DNA of 64,000 nucleotides from Candidatus Kaistella beijingensis (GTDB lineage Bacteria > Bacteroidota > Bacteroidia > Flavobacteriales > Weeksellaceae): NCBI RefSeq assembly GCF_020084865.1, contig NZ_CP071953.1, positions 1,612,001-1,676,000 of the forward strand, given 5' to 3'. Position numbers and translations under genes: made by a program. The stretch's first letter is position 1. Each line of letters opens with the position of its first letter. The notes below the pieces were generated by a model. That model did no database searches, was not told where the DNA came from, and was given only the letters and a program-made list of their open reading frames with translations. Shown piece after piece: positions 1 to 8,726 of this stretch.

Positions 1-10
1 TTTTAGGGTG

Positions 11-40
11 CAAAAGTAGGAATAAAATTTTAATTGACAA
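11..40 (-). promoter_or_regulatory. Promoter pointing out of the left window edge
   Basis: On the minus strand a TTG (positions 38-40) lies 19 bases before TACTTTTG (18-11), matching the Bacteroidota consensus TTG-N17-23-TAnnTTTG. It would drive a leftward gene outside the window, divergent from the secreted protein that starts at 139. Both boxes and the spacing are read directly; activity is inferred. Confidence 0.6.
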
Positions 41-108
41 ACTGCTTTTTAAATTTATTTCTGAATTAAATCATTAGCAATCATCCCCTTTCGATTATTG
101 ATTTTTGA

Positions 109-116
109 TATATTTG
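109..116 (+). promoter_or_regulatory. -7 box (TATATTTG) of the gene at 139
   Basis: TATATTTG fits the Bacteroidota -7 element TAnnTTTG and lies 22 bases before the ATG at 139. I see no good TTG at the -33 distance, so this is a half-match. Confidence 0.4.
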
Positions 117-138
117 CCAGAAAAGAAAATCCTTAAAT

Positions 139-1005
139 ATGAGAATTATTACATTTTTAGTTTGTCTGCTAATGGCACAAATGGCCTTTTCGCAGATTGA
201 AAAGAAAAATATGACATCTGGTGAAATGACTCTGGTTAATAATGACAAAATCCTTTTTAAAGATTTGACTTGGAAAAACGACAAGGCTTTCTATATTAAT
301 GCAAACAACAATCAAGCGGAAGAATTGTTCGATGCTTCCATTAAAACAATAGAAGAAAAGGAGATCACTACTGCTGCTCCTTTGGCAAATGTTCCGACGA
401 AAAATGAAGAGAAAAAAATCACCAGTTCCAGTTTCGGGTATCCTACAGGTGTTTACAAAACAAAGGAGGATTTCATCAGCAAGACACCAAGTTCGAATCC
501 ACAAATTTCAAAAAGAGGATTAATCGGCTTCGAGAAACCATTAGTTGGAGATGATGAAAATTACTGCTTTTTCTACGATACTTCTGATTCTAAATTGAAA
601 AACGTATTCGCAGTTGTTCACAATGGATATCTTTATTTCAACATCGCGGCAATTTTAGTAAACCGAAACAAAAACGACAGAGCACAAACTTCCGACTTCC
701 CAAATAGTTATACAAAAGTAATTTTTGGAGGCGAAAACTACCTTTATACCGAGGCGGACCTTGCAAATGTTTGGGCCAAAGGTCTTGCCTATAGCGCAGG
801 AGCCGCAGGAGGTGCGGTAGCTTCAACTTTGAATACCGGAAAAGGAATTGTTTGGGATTTCAAAAACCAAGAGTTCAACATCTTTAAAAATTGCACTGAT
901 TACAATGATTTCATCAAAGATAAATCCGCAGAGGATGTGCAGAAATGTGAAAACCAGCAACCCAACAATCTGCAGGTAAGGGAAGCGGTGATGAAAATCA
1001 AATAA
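139..1005 (+). CDS. Hypothetical secreted protein
   Basis: 288 residues. The first ~18 residues (MRIITFLVCLLMAQMAFSQ) form a typical signal peptide cut after the serine before Q, so the product is exported. The body is polar with no recognised domain; residues ~205-225 hold a small glycine/alanine-rich stretch (AYSAGAAGGAVAS) and two cysteines occur near the C-terminus. It may be an outer-membrane or periplasmic protein restricted to this clade. Its TAA directly abuts the stop codon of the convergent gene at 1006, with no space for a terminator between them. No function is assigned. Confidence 0.75.
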   Translation: MRIITFLVCLLMAQMAFSQIEKKNMTSGEMTLVNNDKILFKDLTWKNDKAFYINANNNQAEELFDASIKTIEEKEITTAAPLANVPTKNEEKKITSSSFGYPTGVYKTKEDFISKTPSSNPQISKRGLIGFEKPLVGDDENYCFFYDTSDSKLKNVFAVVHNGYLYFNIAAILVNRNKNDRAQTSDFPNSYTKVIFGGENYLYTEADLANVWAKGLAYSAGAAGGAVASTLNTGKGIVWDFKNQEFNIFKNCTDYNDFIKDKSAEDVQKCENQQPNNLQVREAVMKIK

Positions 1006-2613
1006 CTATTTTAAAACATAGAACCACTGCTCCACATTTTTGTTCAAATCAAATTTCATCAGGTTTTGCTGGAGCGGTTTTACCTGTTCTGTTTCTAAGG
1101 CGTAAAAAACTACACGGTCAATTGCAGCGGCTTTGTTGTCTTGTATTTTCCACGACGCAACTGGAAGCCAACTTGCGGGAGTTTTTCCAGGAAACCATTC
1201 TGGATAAATTACAGCGATTACAAAGTTATTTTTAGCGGTATAATTAATAAGAAAATTTCTATATTTTTCATCAAAAACTTTTCTTGGCAACTTCTTATTC
1301 TCCATCTTAAACTTGGCGACTTGAGTTGATCCAAGTCCAACAATATCAAAAAGTTGAACACCACTGTAATAAGAGATCGCCCCAATATCGTTTGCAGCAA
1401 CTTTTTGGCCACGATAATATTTCCCAAGAAAGCGCGACATCTCCACTTGCTGCTCATAAATGTTTTTAGAACTCACCATCGAGGGTTTATGCATGAACTG
1501 AAATCGGTAAAGAGAGAAAACAGTCATCATTACCAAACTAAAAAGCATCACCACATTTGCAATATTGAGTTTTCTTTTCTCCTCATTAAATCTCTTGAAG
1601 AACGCTGAAATGACAGGAATAACGACCATCAATACCGAAATCATCACATAATTTTCGTAACGGTACTTCAAGAAGGCAAATAAACTATGGATGATCGACA
1701 TCGAAACAATTGTAATCATCAATGTTTCATTTTTAAAAAACAGATTGATTTTTTTAGACCTGTATTTTCCGGTTAAATAAACAATCAATATCACAAAAGG
1801 GAAAAACAGACATTTATAAAAACTTGTGTTCAGAAAAATTCCTTTCTTAACTAAAGTCACCACATTTTCCACAATATTATTTCCCGATGGAAGACTTCCT
1901 TTAATCATCACCGAATTCGGGAAGAAATATCCACCGTGAATTTCAGAAATTATTCCAAAAATCACAATCGCTGAAAATCCAGCAACCATTACTAAAATTC
2001 CCTTTGCAAAATCTTTCCTCAAGAACATCGCAAACGCCAAACTTGCCGTGAAAAACATACTTTCAAAACGCACAATCGACACAAAAAACACGACCGTTAA
2101 AAGCTTGATAAAGTCTTTCGTTTGAAAATTTGATTCAACGTTTTTGTGAATAAAATAGATCGCCAAAACCATTAGAAACATGTGAACGGTATGCTCCATG
2201 CTGATTAAAACCATTGCATATAATAAGGAGAAGGGAAGCAAAAGCGCAATCGCCCACTTCAATTCTGCCGCTCCGTAAAAATCTTTAAAATATCGATAAA
2301 CTGTATAAATTGCCAAGTAGCCACAAATAACATTGATTACTAAAGGATAAAACTCCCAGATTCCAAACAATTTAATTAGGGATGTGAGCAAAAGCGTGTA
2401 TAATATAGAAGAGGATGCACTATCAAAACCACCTGAATTTATCGACCAAACGCCGTTCAAAGCAAAATTCTTGGCAATTGCCATGTGAATGTAGGGATCA
2501 TCAATCTGATAAATGAATCGCTCTCCGGGTGGAAGAAGCGACCAACTGTAAAAAAAATAAAATCCGGTAACCGCCGTGAAAACCAGCAATAAAGCGTATA
2601 AATATTTCTTCAT
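1006..2613 (-). CDS. GT-C-type polytopic membrane glycosyltransferase-like protein
   Basis: 535 residues with about ten predicted transmembrane helices. After the first helix comes an acidic loop (YQIDDPYIHMAIAKNFALNG, residues ~36-55), the pattern of GT-C enzymes that use polyprenyl-phosphate sugars and carry the catalytic acid in the first periplasmic loop. The soluble C-terminal part contains NDIGAISYYSGVQLFDIVGL, a phrase common at the end of such proteins. The family role is transfer of a sugar to a lipid, glycan or protein on the outer face of the membrane; donor and acceptor are unknown here. It stands alone between secreted-protein genes and resembles the protein encoded at 51757-53283. 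Start ATG at 2613. Confidence 0.65.
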   Translation of the reverse strand: MKKYLYALLLVFTAVTGFYFFYSWSLLPPGERFIYQIDDPYIHMAIAKNFALNGVWSINSGGFDSASSSILYTLLLTSLIKLFGIWEFYPLVINVICGYLAIYTVYRYFKDFYGAAELKWAIALLLPFSLLYAMVLISMEHTVHMFLMVLAIYFIHKNVESNFQTKDFIKLLTVVFFVSIVRFESMFFTASLAFAMFLRKDFAKGILVMVAGFSAIVIFGIISEIHGGYFFPNSVMIKGSLPSGNNIVENVVTLVKKGIFLNTSFYKCLFFPFVILIVYLTGKYRSKKINLFFKNETLMITIVSMSIIHSLFAFLKYRYENYVMISVLMVVIPVISAFFKRFNEEKRKLNIANVVMLFSLVMMTVFSLYRFQFMHKPSMVSSKNIYEQQVEMSRFLGKYYRGQKVAANDIGAISYYSGVQLFDIVGLGSTQVAKFKMENKKLPRKVFDEKYRNFLINYTAKNNFVIAVIYPEWFPGKTPASWLPVASWKIQDNKAAAIDRVVFYALETEQVKPLQQNLMKFDLNKNVEQWFYVLK

Positions 2614-2665
2614 GCCGCAAAGATGCGAAATTTAAAAATTTTATTTCTCATGTCAACTTTTAATA

Positions 2666-2673
2666 TATATTTG
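2666..2673 (+). promoter_or_regulatory. -7 box (TATATTTG) before the LRR protein gene
   Basis: TATATTTG sits 25 bases before the GTG start at 2699. The -33 side is AT-rich without a clean TTG. Confidence 0.4.
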
Positions 2674-2698
2674 TATCTCAAAAAAAACTGAAAATCTG

Positions 2699-4339
2699 GT
2701 GAAAAAATTTTTACTCTTTTTGCTCTTTTTATCATTATCCCCGCTGTATTTTTCTCAACAATACAGCATTTCGTTTGCGGAAAGAAATGCCTTAATCAGC
2801 TTTTTCAATTCCACTTCGGGAGAAACTTGGAGCCAAAAATGGGATTTCGAGAAAGACCCAAAATATTGGTACGGCGTAAAAATCGTCAATGGAAGAGTGG
2901 TGGAATTAAACCTCCGCGGAAATGCGCTGAAAGGCAATTTCCCTGCAACACTTTCCGCGTTAAATAAATTACAAAAACTCGACTTAAGCTCCAACCAGTT
3001 GACCGGAGATTTGTCACCGTCGTTATCTTCGCTTACCAATTTAGTTCGTTTGGATGTCAGCAACAACCGATTAACAGGCGATCCAACTGCTGCCATTTTG
3101 CCTCTTGCTAATCTTACAGAAATCTCGGTTGGAAACAACCAGTTTACATTTGCCGACCTAGATACTTTTCTGCAAAACTTTCCTGCCCTGAAAATCCTGG
3201 ATTTGTCGCATATCGCACTGGTTTCTGTTCCGCAGAAAATCTCAACGCTTACCAATCTGGAGTCTTTAAATCTGAGCAACAACAATCTAAGCCAAAACTT
3301 CAGCAATCTATCGACTTTAATCAAATTGAGCGAATTAAACCTTTCTGGAAATCAGCTCACAAAAATTCCCACCGAACTTTCAAGTTTAGTTTCTTTAACG
3401 ACGCTGAATTTGAGCAACAATTCTTTTAGCACAAATTACGCTGCTGCACTTTCAAACTTGAAAAATTTGGAATGGCTTTCTCTTCAAAATAATTTGATAA
3501 CGGCTTTTCCTGCAGAATTGGTTCAGCTTAAAAATCTGGTTCATTTGAATTTTGCCGAGAATCAAATTTCCGGAGGTTTTGAAACATTGTTGCCCTTAAC
3601 GAAGCTTGAACAAATCTATTTGGATAAGAACTTAATTTCAGGTGCATTTCCTTCATCTTTGCTTCAGCTGAAAATGTTGCAAATGCTTTCGTTAACGGGA
3701 AATCAACTTTCTGGAGATATTCCCGAAAACATTCCTGCCCTCACGTTTTTAGACAATAATCGCTACACGAAAACTGACATCAAAAATTTCATCGTACTGG
3801 ATAAAAAAATGTCAGATTTTACCTATTCACCACAGAGATATGATGAGAAAAAAACGGTGTTCGCAGCTCTTGGAACATCTGCAACATTGCCACAGTCTTT
3901 AATGGGCGATGAGTATCAGTTTACCTGGTTTAAAAATTTAGGCGACAAAACTACCTCAACTACTGAAAGTTACTCTATAAATACCGTTCAAGAGGAAGAT
4001 TATACCGATTATACTTGCGAAGCTTATTACTTCGAGAAGCTGCCCACAGAACTGGTTGAAATTTCTTTTTTCAGAGAACCTGTGACGCTTTCCAAAGGAT
4101 TGGCAACTTCAGAAGCTAACTATGGACTGGTTGTTTATCCAAATCCAACTACCGATTTTCTAAATATCAAAACCCATAAACTCGATATTGAAAAGGTGTT
4201 TATTTTCGATTTGAGCGGTAAGTTAATCATGACGGAAAACAGCAGAAAAATAAACGTAAAAAACTTACCTGCCGCAACTTACGTGATTTCCATAAAAACT
4301 CCTGAAGGCGTGAAATCATTCAAATTCATCAAACATTAA
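2699..4339 (+). CDS. Secreted leucine-rich-repeat protein with Ig-like and T9SS sorting domains
   Basis: 546 residues starting with GTG. Order of parts: signal peptide (1-19, ending LYFS); about a dozen leucine-rich repeats of the plant/bacterial LxxLxLSxNxLxG type (~65-370); an Ig-like segment (~385-460) with paired phrases TWFKN and YTCEAYY; and a C-terminal type IX secretion sorting domain (~470-546) with the hallmarks YPNPTTDFLNI, VFIFDLSGKLI, LPAATYVISI and a basic end. It should cross the outer membrane by the T9SS and be attached or released at the surface. LRR proteins of this class usually bind proteins or glycans; the ligand is unknown. It is a lone gene, followed by a hairpin at 4407-4440. 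Confidence 0.85.
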   Translation: MKKFLLFLLFLSLSPLYFSQQYSISFAERNALISFFNSTSGETWSQKWDFEKDPKYWYGVKIVNGRVVELNLRGNALKGNFPATLSALNKLQKLDLSSNQLTGDLSPSLSSLTNLVRLDVSNNRLTGDPTAAILPLANLTEISVGNNQFTFADLDTFLQNFPALKILDLSHIALVSVPQKISTLTNLESLNLSNNNLSQNFSNLSTLIKLSELNLSGNQLTKIPTELSSLVSLTTLNLSNNSFSTNYAAALSNLKNLEWLSLQNNLITAFPAELVQLKNLVHLNFAENQISGGFETLLPLTKLEQIYLDKNLISGAFPSSLLQLKMLQMLSLTGNQLSGDIPENIPALTFLDNNRYTKTDIKNFIVLDKKMSDFTYSPQRYDEKKTVFAALGTSATLPQSLMGDEYQFTWFKNLGDKTTSTTESYSINTVQEEDYTDYTCEAYYFEKLPTELVEISFFREPVTLSKGLATSEANYGLVVYPNPTTDFLNIKTHKLDIEKVFIFDLSGKLIMTENSRKINVKNLPAATYVISIKTPEGVKSFKFIKH

Positions 4340-4406
4340 GAGTTTAAACCGCCTTATTTTTGGTTCGTATTTTATTTGTATCATCAATATTAGTTTAAAA
4401 TAATGC

Positions 4407-4440
4407 AAAATCGGCTTATCACTAAGTCGATTTTCTGTTT
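4407..4440 (+). terminator. Hairpin terminator after the LRR gene
   Basis: AAAATCG (4407-4413) pairs with CGATTTT (4428-4434), with a further CTTA/TAAG pairing inside a TCAC loop, followed by T-rich sequence. It lies between the LRR gene and the pncB promoter. Confidence 0.6.
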
Positions 4441-4448
4441 TGAATTGC

Positions 4449-4456
4449 TAAATTTG
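4449..4456 (+). promoter_or_regulatory. -7 box (TAAATTTG) of pncB
   Basis: TAAATTTG matches TAnnTTTG and lies 17 bases before the pncB ATG, right after the preceding hairpin. No clear TTG at -33. Confidence 0.45.
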
Positions 4457-4473
4457 TTTTAAACATTATTTTC

Positions 4474-5652
4474 ATGAATGAAGTTCGCTTAAAATCCATA
4501 CTCGACAACGATTTCTACAAAATCACGATGCAGAACGCGGTGGTAAAACTTTTTCCGAATGAGAAAGTAAAATATCAATTCATCAACCGCGGAAAACATC
4601 ATTTCCCGGAAGGTTTTGCAGAAGAATTACGAAAATCCGTAAATGCAATGGCAGAACTGAAATTAACGAAAGATGAGAAGCAGTTTTTAAAGGAAACTTG
4701 TCCTTATTTAGAACTTCCGTATCTCGATTTTCTTGGCGGTTATCATTACGACCCTTCAGAAGTTAAAATCGTGCAAACAGAAAATGATTTGCAAGTTACT
4801 ATTGAAGGAGAATGGTACAGAACAATTTTGTGGGAAGTTCCGCTTTTGGCGTTGATTTCTGAACTTCATTACGAGATGAACCATCTGGAAAGAGATTCCA
4901 ACGAAATGGTGATTGGAAAAACTTTGGAGAAAGCGAATCAGCTCAACAAGCTTGGAGTTACTTTTGCGGAATTTGGTACCCGAAGAAGACATTCCTACAA
5001 AGTTCAGGATTTGGTGGTGGAAGCTTTGGTTCAAAATAAAACTTCAAAATTTATCGGTAGTTCGAACGTACATTTCGCCATGAAGTACGGCGTAAAACCC
5101 ATCGGAACTCACGCTCACGAATGGTTCATGTTCCACGCCGCGGAATATGGTTTCAAAATGGCAAACGCACTTTCTCTCGAGCATTGGGTGGATGTTTACC
5201 GCGGTGATTTGGGAGTTGCACTTTCCGATACTTACACCACCGACGTTTTTTTTCAACAGTTCGATAAAAAATTTGCGAAGTTGTTTGACGGTGTTCGCCA
5301 CGACAGCGGAGATCCGATTGAGTTTGCCAACAAAACCATCAAACATTACAAGGAAAACGGAATCAATCCATTATTCAAATACATCATCTTTTCAGACGGA
5401 TTAAATCTTGAAAAAGTAGAAGAAATCACCAAAGCTTGTAAAGACCGAATCGGAATTTCTTTCGGAATCGGAACCAATCTAACGAATGATGTAGGTTTAA
5501 AACCAATGAATATCGTCATGAAATTGATCGCCGCACAATCCATCAACGGCGATTGGATTCCGACCGTAAAACTTTCCGACGAAAAAGGAAAATATACAGG
5601 CGATCCCAAAATGATTGAGTTGGCGAAAGAATTTTTAAGAATCAAAGAATAA
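4474..5652 (+). CDS. pncB: Nicotinate phosphoribosyltransferase
   Basis: 392 residues, normal for bacterial NAPRTase. It makes nicotinate mononucleotide from nicotinate and PRPP with ATP hydrolysis, in the NAD salvage (Preiss-Handler) route, in the cytoplasm. Family signatures are visible: LDNDFYKITMQNAV at the N-terminus, FAEFGTRRRHS (~167), GTHAHEWFMFHAAEYG (~210) holding the histidine that is phosphorylated in the family, FDGVRHDSGDP (~270) and GIGTNLTNDVG (~330). It follows its own -7 box. Downstream is a repeat-rich spacer rather than a terminator. Confidence 0.95.
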   Translation: MNEVRLKSILDNDFYKITMQNAVVKLFPNEKVKYQFINRGKHHFPEGFAEELRKSVNAMAELKLTKDEKQFLKETCPYLELPYLDFLGGYHYDPSEVKIVQTENDLQVTIEGEWYRTILWEVPLLALISELHYEMNHLERDSNEMVIGKTLEKANQLNKLGVTFAEFGTRRRHSYKVQDLVVEALVQNKTSKFIGSSNVHFAMKYGVKPIGTHAHEWFMFHAAEYGFKMANALSLEHWVDVYRGDLGVALSDTYTTDVFFQQFDKKFAKLFDGVRHDSGDPIEFANKTIKHYKENGINPLFKYIIFSDGLNLEKVEEITKACKDRIGISFGIGTNLTNDVGLKPMNIVMKLIAAQSINGDWIPTVKLSDEKGKYTGDPKMIELAKEFLRIKE

Positions 5653-5762
5653 CTCGGAATAAGTGTTTCGGGGAACGAGATTCGTGTTTCGAGGTTTGAA
5701 TTGCGCGTTTTGACAGATGAGTGATATGAATCAAAATAACAAATCTTAAATTGAAATCATAT

Positions 5763-5856
5763 ATGAAGCCACGAAGTGGCGAAATCAATAGCAAAGGGTG
5801 AAGCCCTTTGAAAATAAAATATCAAAAGTAACAAGAGCCACGAAGTGGCGACATCA
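5763..5856. repeat. Cluster of short intergenic palindromes (GCCACGAAGTGGC type)
   Basis: Two copies of the palindrome GCCACGAAGTGGC (5766-5778 and 5838-5850), each followed by GA-ATC/ACATC, flank another palindrome, AAAGGGTGAAGCCCTTT (~5795-5811). They fill the spacer between pncB and the next gene (216 bases without a gene). The second copy supplies a GTG in frame with the following gene, which is probably not the real start. These look like REP-type elements; I cannot test their genome copy number. Confidence 0.6.
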
Positions 5857-5868
5857 GAAAAACCATCA

Positions 5869-6345
5869 ATGAAATACCTTATTTACATTCTAATTTTCTC
5901 TTTGTTGCCGATTTCATGTTCCGCACAAAAAAATTCCAACCAAAAATCTCCTAACGAATTCGACCAAAAACTCGCAGACTCTCTCGGCGCCGACAAATAT
6001 GGGATGAAACAGTATATCCTTGTGATTTTAAAAACGGAAAAAGCAAACCTTACCGACAAAGACTTGCTGAATAATCATTTCCGAGGACACATGGAAAATA
6101 TTCAGCGTTTGGCAAAGGAGGGAAAACTTGCTTTAGCAGGACCTTTCTCCACGAAAAACGAGAGAGATTATCGCGGAATTTTCATCTTTAATGTAAAGAC
6201 AAAGGAGGAAGCCGAAAACCTTTTAAAAACCGATCCTGCCGTAATTGCTGGTGTTTTTGATTTTGAAATTTATCCGTGGTATGGTTCTGCAGCTTTGCCG
6301 ATGTTTTTGAAATATCATGAAAAGATTTCGAAGGAGAATCCGTAA
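5869..6345 (+). CDS. YCII-related lipoprotein
   Basis: 158 residues from the ATG at 5869; an in-frame GTG 24 bases upstream lies inside a palindromic repeat and is rejected. Residues 1-18 are a lipoprotein signal (LLPISC), so the protein is lipid-anchored and periplasmic or surface-exposed. The body (~40-150) resembles YCII-type small alpha/beta proteins, with HFRGHMENIQRLAKEGKLALAGPF carrying the conserved histidines and GxF of that fold. YCII proteins are usually cytoplasmic and of poorly known function, so an exported one is unusual. It stands between pncB and rmuC. Confidence 0.75.
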   Translation: MKYLIYILIFSLLPISCSAQKNSNQKSPNEFDQKLADSLGADKYGMKQYILVILKTEKANLTDKDLLNNHFRGHMENIQRLAKEGKLALAGPFSTKNERDYRGIFIFNVKTKEEAENLLKTDPAVIAGVFDFEIYPWYGSAALPMFLKYHEKISKENP

Positions 6346-6385
6346 GCAACTTTTCCACAACTTCATTTTTCGTATTTTCTTTTTG

Positions 6386-6393
6386 TATTTTTG
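6386..6393 (+). promoter_or_regulatory. -7 box abutting the rmuC start
   Basis: TATTTTTG fits TAnnTTTG and is separated from the rmuC ATG by only AGGA. If used, transcription would start at or next to the ATG and give a leaderless message. No TTG at -33. Confidence 0.3.
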
Positions 6394-6397
6394 AGGA

Positions 6398-7909
6398 ATG
6401 GAAATCACCACTTTAATCATCGGTATAATCATCGGCGTCGTTCTCGGTGCTCTTCTTTTATATTTTATTTTAAAATCGGGAAATGTCCCTCGAAAAGATT
6501 TCGATGAACTCAATCAAAGCTATATCAAAGTAAATTCTGATTTACAAAATTCTAATTTGAGAATCAGCGAGTTGAACGATTCTGTTCAAAAAGAAAAAGA
6601 TATTAATTTTCAGCAGACGGAGATTTTAAATCAATTAAAGACTGAGATTGCGAAAATTTCTGCGGAAAATACTTCTCAAAACCAAAAGATTTCAGAACAG
6701 CAGGAAATCAACTTCAACCAAACTTCAGAAATCAAAAATCTTCAGGAAGAGAAGCAAAGTTTAATTGCCTTGAAAGCTCAACTTTCAGCACAAAACAAAA
6801 GTTTGCAGGAAAGATTTGATGAACAGAAAGAAGAAATCATCAAACTTCAGGAAGCTGCAAAGAATGAATTTAAAATTTTAGCCAATGAAATTTTAGAGGA
6901 AAAAACCAAAAAATTCACCGAGACCAATAAAGAAAACCTCGATTTGCTTTTAAAACCACTTGGCGAAAATCTTGAAAGCTTCAAGAAAAGAGTGAATGAA
7001 GTGTATGATAACGAAGCCCGCGAAAGACATTCCTTGAATTCCACCATTAAATTGATGATGGAGCAAACCAGCAAAGTGAGTCAGGAGGCGAATAATTTGG
7101 CGACCGCTTTGAAAGGACAAACCAAAACGCAGGGAGATTGGGGAGAAATGATTTTGGAACGGATTCTTGAAGATTCTGGCTTAACAAAAGACCGGGAATA
7201 TTTCACCCAATTCAACATTAAAAATGAAAATGGTGAAAACCAACGTCCCGATTTTGTATTAAAACTCCCAGGAAATCAATTGGTTATCATTGATTCTAAA
7301 GTTTCTTTGAATGCTTATGAAAGAATGGTTTCCGCTGAAAACGAAGAAGATCGAAAAATGAATCTTCAACTTCACATCGCGGCAGTAAAAAAACACATCG
7401 ACACTCTTGCACAAAAAAGATACGATAACTTGAAGGACGCATTGGATTTCACGATTATGTTTATTCCCGTGGAACCTGCTTTTTTAACTGCGGTTCAATA
7501 TGACCAAAATCTTTGGAATTATGCCTATCAAAAGCATATCATTCTTTTAAGTCCGACCAATTTGATTGCCTATTTAAAATTGATTTCAGACGTTTGGAAA
7601 AGGGCAGACCAAAACCGAAATGCGGAAGAAATCGCAAGACAAGCCGGAGCTTTGTTTGATAAATTCGAAGGATTTGTTTCTGATTTAATAAAAATCGGTA
7701 AGAAAATGGACGATGCAAAAGGCGATTACGAAAATGCCATGAAAAAACTTTCCACAGGAAGAGGAAATCTCGTTGGAAGCGTGCAGAGAATCAAACAATT
7801 GGGAGCTTCAACAAAGAAAAATCTTCCTGAAACATTACTTGAAAGAGCAAATGACCAATCGGAAATCAGTTTGTTTGACGATGAAAACCAAAACACCGAA
7901 AACGAATGA
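6398..7909 (+). CDS. rmuC: RmuC family protein (DNA recombination)
   Basis: 503 residues. An N-terminal transmembrane helix (~3-25) anchors it, followed by a long coiled coil (~30-170, rich in K, E, Q, N) and a RmuC domain (~190-470) with the nuclease-like core TQGDWGEMILERILEDSG and RPDFVLKLPGNQLVIIDSKVSL, the latter carrying D and DSK residues of a PD-(D/E)XK fold. E. coli rmuC limits inversions at short inverted repeats; the biochemistry is unclear. The 3' end overlaps the next gene by four bases (ATGA), so the two are probably co-expressed. Confidence 0.9.
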   Translation: MEITTLIIGIIIGVVLGALLLYFILKSGNVPRKDFDELNQSYIKVNSDLQNSNLRISELNDSVQKEKDINFQQTEILNQLKTEIAKISAENTSQNQKISEQQEINFNQTSEIKNLQEEKQSLIALKAQLSAQNKSLQERFDEQKEEIIKLQEAAKNEFKILANEILEEKTKKFTETNKENLDLLLKPLGENLESFKKRVNEVYDNEARERHSLNSTIKLMMEQTSKVSQEANNLATALKGQTKTQGDWGEMILERILEDSGLTKDREYFTQFNIKNENGENQRPDFVLKLPGNQLVIIDSKVSLNAYERMVSAENEEDRKMNLQLHIAAVKKHIDTLAQKRYDNLKDALDFTIMFIPVEPAFLTAVQYDQNLWNYAYQKHIILLSPTNLIAYLKLISDVWKRADQNRNAEEIARQAGALFDKFEGFVSDLIKIGKKMDDAKGDYENAMKKLSTGRGNLVGSVQRIKQLGASTKKNLPETLLERANDQSEISLFDDENQNTENE

Positions 7910-8676
7910 TGATCATCGAAAGCACACAAAACGATAAAATAAAATATTTAACCCGATTAATTACGGACAACCGTTTCAGAAAAAAATCAGGTGTTTTCGT
8001 CGTGGAAGGTAAACAGGAAAATGAGAGAGCAACCCAATTCGGTTTTGAATTGGTTGAATCTTTTATTTGCGAAAGTATTTTTAATGATGATTTCCCGAAA
8101 GGAAAAATCAATTTGGTTTCAGAAAAGATTTACGAAAAAATTGCGTATCGTGGAACTTCTGAAGGAATTATAGGGATTTTTAAGGCGAAGGATTCCAATC
8201 TCAATAAATTCAAACCAAAAGAAAACTCTTCGCTCATCATCGTTGAAGGCGTAGAAAAACCCGGAAATTTGGGTGCAATTCTAAGAAGTTCTGAAGCGTT
8301 TGGAATTGATGCGTTGATTGTAACTGATGCAAAAGTAGATTTCTATAATCCCAACGTCATTCGTTCGAGCGTTGGCTGTTTGTTTGGAATGAATATCTTT
8401 GCAGCTACGAATGAAGAAACATTTCAATTTTTAAGTGAAAATAATTTCAACATTTATTCCACCTTTATGGATGAAAGCGCAGAAGATCTATTTAAGAAAG
8501 ACTTTAAAGTAAAATCCGCCGTCATTTTCGGAACCGAACATTCGGGAATCAGTGATTTTTGGTTAGAAAAATCTAAGAATATTTTAATTCCAATGGCGGG
8601 AACGATTGATTCTTTGAATTTAAGCAATGCGGTTGCCATTAGTTGTTACGAAATTTTACGTCAAAAGATGACATAA
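7906..8676 (+). CDS. SpoU/TrmH-family RNA 2'-O-methyltransferase
   Basis: 256 residues. An N-terminal substrate-binding part (~1-95, with VEGKQENERA) precedes a SPOUT domain. The three SpoU motifs are visible: VEKPGNLGAILRSSEAFG (motif 1, with N and R), VIFGTEHSGIS (motif 2, E) and IPMAGTIDSLNLSNAVAIS (motif 3). It should transfer a methyl group from S-adenosylmethionine to a ribose 2'-OH in rRNA or tRNA; the target nucleotide cannot be read from sequence. The start overlaps rmuC by ATGA, and an ATG at 7909 is an equal alternative. It is followed by a strong hairpin. Confidence 0.9.
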   Translation: MMIIESTQNDKIKYLTRLITDNRFRKKSGVFVVEGKQENERATQFGFELVESFICESIFNDDFPKGKINLVSEKIYEKIAYRGTSEGIIGIFKAKDSNLNKFKPKENSSLIIVEGVEKPGNLGAILRSSEAFGIDALIVTDAKVDFYNPNVIRSSVGCLFGMNIFAATNEETFQFLSENNFNIYSTFMDESAEDLFKKDFKVKSAVIFGTEHSGISDFWLEKSKNILIPMAGTIDSLNLSNAVAISCYEILRQKMT

Positions 8677-8711
8677 AAAAACCGCTTCTCATAGAGAAAC
8701 GGTTGTTTTTT
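8677..8711. terminator. Bidirectional hairpin terminator
   Basis: AACCG...TTCTC pairs with GAGAA...CGGTT, with an A-run on the left and a T-run on the right. It separates the convergent methyltransferase gene and alanine-rich lipoprotein gene and can end both. Confidence 0.85.
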
Positions 8712-8726
8712 CAAAGTTGTTACTAA

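Noticed and set aside
2755..3324. 189-codon open frame on the minus strand
   Set aside because: Antisense to the repetitive LRR gene; long shadow frames are expected from periodic codon use.
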